From the NCBI GenBank assembly GCA_030378005.1, contig JAUCGF010000103.1, positions 1 to 54,380 of the forward strand: DNA of 54,380 nt, in the 5' to 3' direction. Position 1 is the stretch's first letter; every line of letters starts with the position of its first letter. Both the position numbers and the translations under genes were made by a program. Origin of the DNA: Desulfococcaceae bacterium HSG9. GTDB lineage: Bacteria > Desulfobacterota > Desulfobacteria > Desulfobacterales > JAUCGF01. The notes beneath the pieces were generated by a model. That model ran no database searches. It was not told where the DNA came from and worked only from the letters and a program-made list of their open reading frames with translations. This document shows, piece by piece, positions 34,175-42,294 of this stretch.

Positions 34175-35401
34175 TCAATTTTCGTCGGTAGGCTTATATC
34201 GTTGACTCCAATTTATAGCTATACCCACAATAAGTGTCATAAATGCCATGGCGATAAGCAATACCCCCCATCCTTTCAGACCAAGGGAATTGACGGATGT
34301 TATGATTGGAAACAATCCTGCCAGTAGTGGCAAAAGGGCTGTCATCAAATGAAAATGATAAGCAATGGCGATAAGCCCTCCTGCGGATGCGAACATTGCC
34401 CATAAATTGGGTTCAGGTAATGGCCAATTATACCAGCCTATCGTCTGAACGGCAATGTAAACAGTCAGCACTGCGCCTATATACAATTGGGGGCGTTTTA
34501 GACGCCAGGCCTGTACGCCAAAGACTATACTGACCAGGCAAGCGGTCGGGCCCAACAGCTTCAGTTGGAACAATGTGATAAAAAGCGTTCCTGCACAACC
34601 AGCCCATACCTGTTTTTCTTTGCGGGAGAGGAGTGCGAATATCAACAAACCGGGCGCGATATACAGGGCCGGTTTGTCGAGTGTGATAGCAAATGTAAAT
34701 AACCAGGCAATAAGATGATACAGATATAATCCTGCCCATATCATCCAGATCGCGTTCATAATTCGTTGTAAAATATACTGTTGCGACGCTCCCAACGGGG
34801 CATCACAGCGAATGACAGGACGCTTTGCCCAAATAAAGGCGGCAAGGCCGGTCCCATACCATACGGCGACAAGATGAATTATGTCTTGATCATAGCCAGT
34901 CCGGTAGAACAGATGTGGGACAATCGCAATTCCTGTTACTGCGAGGAAAGGAACCGCGAGAACAGTCCATGAAACTCTTAATTGAAATGCCCACCTTATT
35001 GCAACCAGCTTTAATGCTGCCATGATCACCCAGTTTCCCATCATGAGAAGCCCCATGCGATCAAACGTTGCGATAACTTCGGTTTGAAAGGTCGTATCAA
35101 ACATGAAGCAGGTTGCGATCAATCCTAAAATGGCTGCTGAACGGAATTGCTTGGTATAACGAAAGAGAATCGCCGCCCCCGTAATAAGCAACAGTTGGTA
35201 AAGTTCTATCACAATCGTGAGTACGGTTTCCCAAGTTTGCCAAGCTTTATCGCCAAGGCCGGGTGAGACAAAAAATATTCCGAGTAACATACACAATGCG
35301 CTAAAAAAATAGAGTGGATTATACTGAACAAACCAGCGATTTAATACACCTCGAAATTTTTCCATCTGTTTCATTTTGCCATGTTCGTCTTCTTTTTTCA
35401 T
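34175..35401 (-). CDS. multi-pass membrane protein of unknown function
   Basis: A 408-residue protein with about 12 hydrophobic segments. The first is near residues 30-45 (NPLYFFSALCMLLGIFFVSP), and they continue evenly to the C-terminus. The N-terminal 22 residues are charged. An aromatic-rich AWLFTFAITLDKPALY loop lies in the middle, and there are no obvious transporter or catalytic motifs. It recalls large predicted membrane proteins of the DUF2157 kind, but I cannot confirm this. AAAGGAG lies 6 nt before the ATG. It is divergent from the HTH gene at 35647, sharing a 245-bp upstream region. Confidence 0.7.
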   Translation of the reverse strand: MKKEDEHGKMKQMEKFRGVLNRWFVQYNPLYFFSALCMLLGIFFVSPGLGDKAWQTWETVLTIVIELYQLLLITGAAILFRYTKQFRSAAILGLIATCFMFDTTFQTEVIATFDRMGLLMMGNWVIMAALKLVAIRWAFQLRVSWTVLAVPFLAVTGIAIVPHLFYRTGYDQDIIHLVAVWYGTGLAAFIWAKRPVIRCDAPLGASQQYILQRIMNAIWMIWAGLYLYHLIAWLFTFAITLDKPALYIAPGLLIFALLSRKEKQVWAGCAGTLFITLFQLKLLGPTACLVSIVFGVQAWRLKRPQLYIGAVLTVYIAVQTIGWYNWPLPEPNLWAMFASAGGLIAIAYHFHLMTALLPLLAGLFPIITSVNSLGLKGWGVLLIAMAFMTLIVGIAINWSQRYKPTDEN

Positions 35402-35646
35402 TTTTTGCTCCTTTCGTAATTAAAAAATTTTGGTTGCGAATATCCGCCTGACTTGCCTTCAGCTTGTTGAAAAAAACGATCAATGTCAAGCATAAAAAAT
35501 TATATATCCTATAAAATCAATTCGTTAACCATTGTTACTTATAGGGTTGAAAAATAGCCGTAATAACCGTTATTGTAAAATATTACCTGAAGGTGTATGG
35601 AGCGATAAGGTGCTTTGGGGTAACAATTTTATTAAAGGATAAAGAA

Positions 35647-36639
35647 ATGAATCTTAAAAAAGGAGATGGGAACCGTTTCAATGAATTAACAGCCAGAGTA
35701 AAGGCTGTTGAGGAAATCATCGGGTTCGATAGGTTGTATTACACGTCCAAGGGTTTTAATAAAAAAACGGTGGAAAAATGGTTGCGTAAAGATGCGTTTC
35801 CGCGTAGAAGCAGCCTACAGCAGTTTTGCCAATGCGGGGGGTTGACCATTGCCGAGTTTGAAGGGCCGGCAGATGCGTTTTGCCAAGCGCTTGCCCGGAT
35901 TTCACAAACATTGCATCACCAGGGCAAGACACCGCATGCTTTCGAGGAAGAGCAGATTATTGAAACGTTGCGCAGTTTTCAAAAAGACCCAAAAAAGGGA
36001 GGTCTTATGACCGTGCTGAATCATACGATCAATGCCATCGGAAAAAAGACAATGGCAAAATATTTTCAACAATTTCAAGGATATTATTTCGGCTATCTCA
36101 ACTGGACCAAATGGGTCTGCCAAAATGATGACCAGGCCGCGCTCAAAGGCGCCATTTTCCGATGCCTGATTAAAGTGGATGCTTTAGACACCGATTTTCA
36201 TATTATTCGTTCCAAGTTGACAACATCCAAGTATCTTCAAAAAAAGGGCGATGACAAAGAAAATCTGTGGGCATACAAAGGTGTGATGGTTCCGATTCCC
36301 GGACAACTGATTTTCATTTTTGAAGCGCCTGATCCGTCATTTGAAGAGATGGATTTTATTTTTATTATGACCCAAAGCCGTCCCAAAGATCGCCTGATGG
36401 GTATTGTCAGTTCCGCTTCTTCCGTTTCGGACGCTGCTGCCATAATGAAAGTGCAACCGGCACCGGCTGCCGCTCGCATCCTGTTACAAAAGGCACCACC
36501 TGACATAAATGAAGAAACTTTGATGAAACAATTGGATCGCAATCAAACCACAGATCCCCAGATCGTGCGAGACATTACGAATGAAGTTCATCCTGAAACC
36601 GGTATTCTGATGAGCCATTTCATGGCTGCGGGAGCTTGA
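35647..36639 (+). CDS. putative HTH regulator with unknown C-terminal domain
   Basis: A 330-residue soluble protein. Residues about 20-65 (KTVEKWLRKDAFPRRSSLQQ, then CGGLTIAEFEG) look like a Cro/C1-type helix-turn-helix. The rest (FQGYYFGYLNWTKWVCQNDD, LWAYKGVMVPIPGQLIFIFE) resembles a ligand- or effector-binding module of regulators that I cannot name. ATG 35647 has AAAGGA 7 nt upstream; an in-frame GTG at 35593 lacks one. It is divergent from the membrane protein gene and may control it (inference from position). The 289-bp stretch between this gene and res shows nothing. Confidence 0.6.
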   Translation: MNLKKGDGNRFNELTARVKAVEEIIGFDRLYYTSKGFNKKTVEKWLRKDAFPRRSSLQQFCQCGGLTIAEFEGPADAFCQALARISQTLHHQGKTPHAFEEEQIIETLRSFQKDPKKGGLMTVLNHTINAIGKKTMAKYFQQFQGYYFGYLNWTKWVCQNDDQAALKGAIFRCLIKVDALDTDFHIIRSKLTTSKYLQKKGDDKENLWAYKGVMVPIPGQLIFIFEAPDPSFEEMDFIFIMTQSRPKDRLMGIVSSASSVSDAAAIMKVQPAPAAARILLQKAPPDINEETLMKQLDRNQTTDPQIVRDITNEVHPETGILMSHFMAAGA

Positions 36640-36928
36640 ACCGTCGTGAAATAGAACTTTTTGAGAGATCATTACCACGTCGGGTGGAAGCATTCTGAAA
36701 AATGACAAAAAAGATGAATCATCCGTCAGATTCAAAAAATAATATTATGTGCCAGCACTGATTAAAATCTTGCTTGATACAAATTAATTGGAAATGGTGA
36801 CCGTTCATTTACGGATATATTAGGGCGTATATCAGTTCACAAGTTAGTATTTTGCTATTTTTCAGCCGGAATCATAGTGATGCGAAAAATAGGCGTAACT
36901 GCCTGTTTGCGCATCCTGTTCCGCCAGG

Positions 36929-39694
36929 TCAACCGCCCGCTTTATGCTGTAAAATCCCGGTCAAGTCGTTCGGGTCATAAGAAATCGCCTCATGCCAGAT
37001 GCCAAATCCGCCGTGGTTATTGACGGCTTTGACCCATTCTTGCAAAAAGGCCCGTTTGGTGCGCACCAGATCGTTGTCTTGCCCCTTGGTTTCCAGAATC
37101 AGATGTTCTCCGTTGCACAGCTTTATCAGAAAATCAGGGTGATATCTCCTGATGACGCCTTTATAATTGTACAACACAGCAAATCCCAAATGGTCATTTT
37201 TAGCCCATGCGTTGACATATTCGCTTGTATCCAAACGCTGTGCCTCTGTCGCTTCCCATGTGCTGTCCGCCACAACATGGTTGATATGCGACTTTTGAGT
37301 GTGTTCGCACGGTTTGCCGGTGTGCCATGTTCGCATCTGGCCGGTGCTTCTCAGCGGGTTTTCCGTGTCGAACACCGGGAAAACCTTGGCGCTGTTTTCG
37401 GCCCGGATGCCGTTCCAAAGGTGTTGTACGATTTTATTGATATTGAGTAATATAAGCGCTTTGTAACGCCAAGGGGTTTGGCTGAACAAATCATCTTTGA
37501 CGATCAATTTCGCGCTGTTGATGAAATCATCCGCAATACGGATGATCTGAGCCAGGAAAAGCGCTTCCGAGCCTTTCCAATCCGGTTTTTCCATATTGAA
37601 AATGCGCTTGGATGACTCAAAAACAATCGTTTGAATCCTGAACCGCCGGGCAATCTGTTTCAGGTCGATTTCAGACAGCGCGGCGGGATTGGGTTTTCCG
37701 GCCACAACGGCCGCCATTTCGGCTTGGGTGACACTTTCGTAAGGATCAAGATAAATCGGTTCGACGTGATCAAGATGCAATTGGGGTTTATAAATATGTT
37801 CTATGCGGATCACATTGGGCCAGATGATTTCAAATTCCGCTTTTTCGGCAAGCGGTTCAATCAAGGTCTTGGGTGTGGGCGGCTGAGGAGGAAGTCCTTC
37901 GCCCCCTTCATGGGGTAAAAACGTAAATGGTACGCCGAATATATTGACATATTCCGCTTCAAACAGTCCGTCCGCACCCACCTCATAACATGTCCGACGC
38001 AGTCCTCGCCCCACCACCTGTTCACATAACAGTTGGCTGGAAAAGGCACGCAGGCCCATAATATGCGTGACGGTTTTGGCATCCCACCCTTCACTCAACA
38101 TTCCCACGGATATGATATTTTGAATCAGCTCGCCCGGTTTGCCCGCCTGCCCGACCGTATCGACTTTCAGGCGCAGCAATTCGGCCTGCTGCTGTCGGGT
38201 GAGTTTGATTTTTCCCGCTTCATCCGGCGTTAAATCAAGAGTTACATTTTCATCCGCGCTTTCCGCTTTGCTTAAAATTCTGCTGTCGATTTGCAGCGTT
38301 TTTTCAGAATCGCAAAGTTCGGCGATCAGGATTTGATGATGATCAAAGCTGAATTTGATACGGGAGGATGTTTCCGTGCGGTTGGCCACGGTGATTAAAA
38401 CCGGCGGAACCGTATGTCCCGCTTTTTGCCACTTTTTTTTAGTTTCCAGCCAATCCTTGCCCAAAAGATAATAGGCATTGGAAACCAAGTCCGGGAGCGG
38501 TTCGGTTTCTTTTGCTCTGCGGTTCAGGTCGTCTTTGACATCGCTGTCCATATAGATATGGTAAAGACGCGATTTTAGCTCCTGCGTCTTTTTGCTGTCA
38601 TCCCGGATAACCACGCGCGGCGTTTTCACAAGGCCGGATTCAATGGCGTCATTCAGTCCGAAATCACTGACAATCCAGGTGAACAACGCCTCCTCAGCCG
38701 CTTTTTTGCCGGATGGCGCAAACGGTGTGGCGGACAGATCAAAACAGCGCAGAATGCCGCGGGTTCGGTGAATGCGGTCCAAGCCGCCGACCCATATCGT
38801 GCTTTCTTCGATATCGGCCTTTTTGACGCCCTTTATTTTACTTTCGGCCGGCACCCGCCAGGCATGATGAGCCTCATCGTTGATCACGATGATATTACGA
38901 CTCAGCCCCAGCTCTTTTAAAACAAGGCGCGTGTAGGCCGCATCACTTAAAGCGCCTCTTTTATCCACACTTTTCTTTTTAGCGATTTTATCTTCATGCT
39001 CCCAGGCCAGTTTGTGCCAGTTGATCACCAGAATGCGCCCGCGTCTGAGCCGGTCGGTCAAGCCTTGCGGAACAATGTTAAACTCCTGGTAGTAATTTTC
39101 CGGGTCCGCAGGGTGAAGCACGGACAAACGGCTTTTCACGGTCAGGCCAGGAGCTACGATCAATATATTTTGGGAAAAGCGGGTATCCTGCCGGTTAGTG
39201 GTTTTGTTCAACACCTGCCATGCGATAAGCATGGCCATGATAACGGTTTTGCCGGTTCCGGTGGCCATCTTGCAGCATTGGCGGATAAACGGGCCGCCGT
39301 CTCCGGGAACAGCGATACCGGTTGTTTCCGCTTGTGGAGCTTCCGTCAGCCAGATCAGGGTTTCGATAGCTTCCAATTGGCAAAAGAAAAATTTGCGATC
39401 TTCGCGTTCTTCGGGGTCGCGCCAATGGCGCAGCAAACGGCGCGTGATTCCGGTGACACCGGGATAATTTTTTTCACGCCAATCTTTGACCCGTGGACGA
39501 ATTTTTTCCACTAATTCAATAGGAACAAACACACCCGGATCGTCAAATGCCTTGCTCCGGGGCGTGGCTGTCACATACCCGGCCGAGCGGCGTCCTTCGC
39601 GTTTTTCAAAGATGCGGCGTTCGCGGTCATAATACCAGTGAACATGCGGCTCATGATAGGGGGAGTTGATGATGAGTTTTTTTATCAGTTTCAT
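36929..39694 (-). CDS. res: type III restriction-modification Res-like helicase-nuclease
   Basis: A 921-residue SF2 helicase. Walker A ATGTGKT is at 144-150, DEAH at 273-276, and the SAT motif is in FDLSATPFA. GLRAFSSQLLCEQVVGRGLR carries motif VI (Q..GR..R). The C-terminus has a PD-(D/E)XK nuclease, YHPDFLIKL...LILETKG, at about 850-865. Type III Res cuts DNA only in complex with Mod when two head-to-head unmethylated sites are present. Here the gene starts on an ATGA overlap with the 178-residue nuclease-like gene, so the two are translationally coupled. All motifs are intact. Confidence 0.92.
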   Translation of the reverse strand: MKLIKKLIINSPYHEPHVHWYYDRERRIFEKREGRRSAGYVTATPRSKAFDDPGVFVPIELVEKIRPRVKDWREKNYPGVTGITRRLLRHWRDPEEREDRKFFFCQLEAIETLIWLTEAPQAETTGIAVPGDGGPFIRQCCKMATGTGKTVIMAMLIAWQVLNKTTNRQDTRFSQNILIVAPGLTVKSRLSVLHPADPENYYQEFNIVPQGLTDRLRRGRILVINWHKLAWEHEDKIAKKKSVDKRGALSDAAYTRLVLKELGLSRNIIVINDEAHHAWRVPAESKIKGVKKADIEESTIWVGGLDRIHRTRGILRCFDLSATPFAPSGKKAAEEALFTWIVSDFGLNDAIESGLVKTPRVVIRDDSKKTQELKSRLYHIYMDSDVKDDLNRRAKETEPLPDLVSNAYYLLGKDWLETKKKWQKAGHTVPPVLITVANRTETSSRIKFSFDHHQILIAELCDSEKTLQIDSRILSKAESADENVTLDLTPDEAGKIKLTRQQQAELLRLKVDTVGQAGKPGELIQNIISVGMLSEGWDAKTVTHIMGLRAFSSQLLCEQVVGRGLRRTCYEVGADGLFEAEYVNIFGVPFTFLPHEGGEGLPPQPPTPKTLIEPLAEKAEFEIIWPNVIRIEHIYKPQLHLDHVEPIYLDPYESVTQAEMAAVVAGKPNPAALSEIDLKQIARRFRIQTIVFESSKRIFNMEKPDWKGSEALFLAQIIRIADDFINSAKLIVKDDLFSQTPWRYKALILLNINKIVQHLWNGIRAENSAKVFPVFDTENPLRSTGQMRTWHTGKPCEHTQKSHINHVVADSTWEATEAQRLDTSEYVNAWAKNDHLGFAVLYNYKGVIRRYHPDFLIKLCNGEHLILETKGQDNDLVRTKRAFLQEWVKAVNNHGGFGIWHEAISYDPNDLTGILQHKAGG

Positions 39695-40227
39695 AACAGT
39701 ATTTTTTTGATGTGTATCTTTGGAGGATTCCCGGCCAATTTGACAGGGATGCCTTTATGGCTCTCTGACTTCAATTTTTTACTTGTTCTTTTAATCCTGA
39801 GTCTTCTGGCAGTTGAAAAGATAACAAAATGTCGCTCATACCCTCCGATATCTTCTCCAAAATGAATTTTTAACAAAGAAATCAGGTAATCAATAAAGGG
39901 AATGGAACAGTAAAGCTGTTCTTTAGCGCCTTTGTGGTCATTTGATTTTAACTCACAAAAGATGATTGCATTTCTGTTTTCATATTTTGTGATGATAATA
40001 TAGTCGCATCCTTTGTGAATACCTTTATGTTTCGGATTCAGGAGAGCCGATTTTGTCTTAAGTTTGTCTGGTCTGAAAACAACTGAATGCTCGTCCAATC
40101 CCCAGCACCATAAAGGTTGCAATTTGGTTCCGGCGGCACTCTCTTTTAGTTTAACCCGTCCAAGTTCCGTGTCTAAACCTTGTATGATTTCAGGGTTCAA
40201 TAATGCTTTTATCGCAGTATATGGCAT
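39691..40227 (-). CDS. small PD-(D/E)XK nuclease-like protein, partner of the ATPase
   Basis: A 178-residue protein. A nuclease-type core is visible: Asp75 in KGCDYIIIT, then Glu92-Leu-Lys94 in AIIFCELKSND, and Gln104 in KGAKEQL. This is the D...ExK...Q pattern of PD-(D/E)XK enzymes. The C-terminal third is very basic (RRLRIKRTSKKLKS) and could hold DNA or RNA. The gene begins 12 bp after the ATPase stop and overlaps res by 4 bp. It probably acts with the ATPase as its effector, or with Res. Family not recognised; the active-site call is by eye. Confidence 0.65.
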   Translation of the reverse strand: MPYTAIKALLNPEIIQGLDTELGRVKLKESAAGTKLQPLWCWGLDEHSVVFRPDKLKTKSALLNPKHKGIHKGCDYIIITKYENRNAIIFCELKSNDHKGAKEQLYCSIPFIDYLISLLKIHFGEDIGGYERHFVIFSTARRLRIKRTSKKLKSESHKGIPVKLAGNPPKIHIKKILL

Positions 40228-40239
40228 TTTTTAAGCTCG

Positions 40240-41736
40240 TTAGTTTGAATCTGTCAAAAAATCCAGTTCGTCTGATATGCGGTTTATTTCATCAATAGTA
40301 TCATCAAATGATCGAATATCCATGCCTTTGTTATCAACGTCGCAAGGGTTCAATGTTCCGTTGTCACAAATATAAGCGCTCACTGATTCAGGTTTCAAAT
40401 AATCATTGTCGGTATATATTTTTTCGGATTTCAGAAAATCGTCTTTACCTTCAAAAGCATTGCTTAACATAATCAAATTATTGAATTCCTTTATGATATA
40501 ATCACTATGCGTCGTAATCAGCACCTTCAAACCGCTATTGACACAACGCGCTAACAGTCGCGCCATTTCAATTTGATTGGCTGTGTCCAGATGGCTTTCC
40601 GGCTCATCTATGATCAATAATTGATTTTCGTGCGCCGCATGTTTAAGGAAAAAATAGAGATCGCACAATCCTCTGGCGGAAGCTGATGCCATGGATAGCG
40701 GAATATTGAACTTGCCGTGCTTACGGGCTTTGGAAATAAAGCGTACGCCATAGCCTTCATATTTGAAATAGCCGCCTAACATCTCTTTAATGTTATCGAA
40801 CAATTTACTTTCAAAAAGCGAGGCGCGCTTTTTTTGAATGAATTCCAAATCACGAGTGTAATTGATATTGTCTGTAATAGGTTGCGCATAGCGCGAACTG
40901 AAATGATCCATCATTGAAAAAATAGCGTTAATGTTTCCTGTATCTTTCAGTTTTTGTATTGATTCAACCAAACGACTTTTAGTCAAATCCAGTTCTTTAT
41001 AAAAAAGGGAAATGCCCAATCTTTCACTTGACAGTATAAAAGGTTTGGGTGAATCGAACAGCAGGCATTGACTGATAAAAGCGAAAATTATTACCTGCTC
41101 AATATAAGATGTTGAGTATATTTCGTGGTTTTCACAATGAACAGTAAAAATGTTTTTTTCTAATGAAGACGTTATTTTAAACTCGCCTTTTCCGTCTATT
41201 TCAGCTTTAAATGGTATTTCTTGCCTCTTATGAAATAAATAGTCAGGGTAAAAAGAAAAATCAGAATTTTTAAAGTCATCTGAGGATGAATCCAAAATGT
41301 CGGATATCGTTTCAGCAGATAGATTGTAACAAATGTCAAAAACCTGTTGAGCAATTTTTTTAAAGTCTTTGACAGGAAATTGAGTAGTTCCGGAATTGAC
41401 TATATCCTGTACAGCCTTATCAGGTATAGAGCCGGCCTCACGTATGAACTCTAAACCCTTTCTCACTCTATGTGATTTTTCTTTTTCAGCAAGTTTAAAA
41501 AAATCGGTATCATATTTACCACTTATGGCTTCTAAATGTTTAGGGCTTTCAATTGGTAAATCTCTGATTCTCGGCTGATAAAATAAAGGCGGATTTTGCA
41601 TCAATTTTAAAAACCCGTACAAAGTGTAAGCCAAATACGTTTTCCCGGTGTTATTCGGACCAGCGATAATGGTCAAATCTTTCAGTTCCAGCTCGGCTTT
41701 TTTAACCGGGCCGATATTTTTAAATATTGCTTTCAT
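40240..41736 (-). CDS. ABC/SMC-like AAA ATPase (OLD-type) in the R-M locus
   Basis: A 498-residue ATPase. Walker A GPNNTGKT lies near residues 26-33, a long helical insert follows, the signature SMASASARGLCDL is near 355, Walker B LLIIDEPESHLD near 375, and the His switch ITTHSDYI near 400. This is the layout of AAA15/OLD-like ATPases found in Gabija, Septu, PARIS and abortive-infection systems. No TOPRIM domain follows; the separate 178-residue nuclease-like gene may serve instead. ATG 41736 has GAGG 11 nt upstream and gives the usual N-terminus (MKAIFKNIGPV); ATG 41763 is the alternative. A two-hairpin repeat ends about 70 bp before the start. Confidence 0.82.
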   Translation of the reverse strand: MKAIFKNIGPVKKAELELKDLTIIAGPNNTGKTYLAYTLYGFLKLMQNPPLFYQPRIRDLPIESPKHLEAISGKYDTDFFKLAEKEKSHRVRKGLEFIREAGSIPDKAVQDIVNSGTTQFPVKDFKKIAQQVFDICYNLSAETISDILDSSSDDFKNSDFSFYPDYLFHKRQEIPFKAEIDGKGEFKITSSLEKNIFTVHCENHEIYSTSYIEQVIIFAFISQCLLFDSPKPFILSSERLGISLFYKELDLTKSRLVESIQKLKDTGNINAIFSMMDHFSSRYAQPITDNINYTRDLEFIQKKRASLFESKLFDNIKEMLGGYFKYEGYGVRFISKARKHGKFNIPLSMASASARGLCDLYFFLKHAAHENQLLIIDEPESHLDTANQIEMARLLARCVNSGLKVLITTHSDYIIKEFNNLIMLSNAFEGKDDFLKSEKIYTDNDYLKPESVSAYICDNGTLNPCDVDNKGMDIRSFDDTIDEINRISDELDFLTDSN

Positions 41737-41804
41737 AATTTTATCATCCTCTGATTTCGGCATCCTTCATAGAAGGCTAAAAGCAGTTTACACTTTTATA
41801 TTTC

Positions 41805-41867
41805 GTCCCTACGGGACTTGCCGTGTTAGCAAGCCTTTTTCTATAGATATTATGTCCCTAACGGGAC
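41805..41867. repeat. two-hairpin repeat unit before the ATPase gene
   Basis: The same unit as in the array at 17701-18748: GTCCCTACGGGAC and GTCCCTAACGGGAC flank a CTATAGATATTAT core. Relative to the downstream gene (minus strand) it has the same orientation as the five direct units before the CHAT gene. The flank up to the ATPase start (CTATGAAGGATGCC in minus sense) also matches the array's spacer text. Confidence 0.88.
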
Positions 41868-41935
41868 AAAGTGCAAACAGACAAATGAAGGATACCCTGA
41901 TTTCTTTTGTTTTTACGCCGGAGCAAATGTCTGTT

Positions 41936-42294
41936 GATTTACGTGATTAAATGATAGCTATGATTTGCAAAACAGCCATAATCAGGGAAATCCTATAATC
42001 ATAGGAATCAAGGTTCAGACAATTGAATAACCACGCCCCGGTTTTATAACCTGATCATACTCAAGCTCTCAATTCCTCGATCATCAATAATTTTTACCGC
42101 CCCTTTGGCATTTATGATTTACGTGATTAAATGATAGGCTATGATTTGCAAAACAGCCATAATCAGGGAAATCCTATAATCATAGGAATCAAGGTTCAGA
42201 CATTTGAATAACCACGCCCCCCGTTTCATAACCCGATCACCCTCAAGCTCTCAATCCCCCGATCATCGATAATTTTTACCGCGGCTTTGGCATT
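41936..42294. repeat. tandem duplication of the mod 3' end
   Basis: Two direct copies of about 178 bp lie at 41936-42112 and 42116-42294. The second includes the last 20-odd codons of mod. The first holds a diverged copy that still reads KIIDDRGIESL in the same phase before its own stop. The non-coding part (atgatttgcaaaacagccat and beyond) is nearly identical. The duplication marks the border between mod and the ATPase cassette. Confidence 0.85.
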
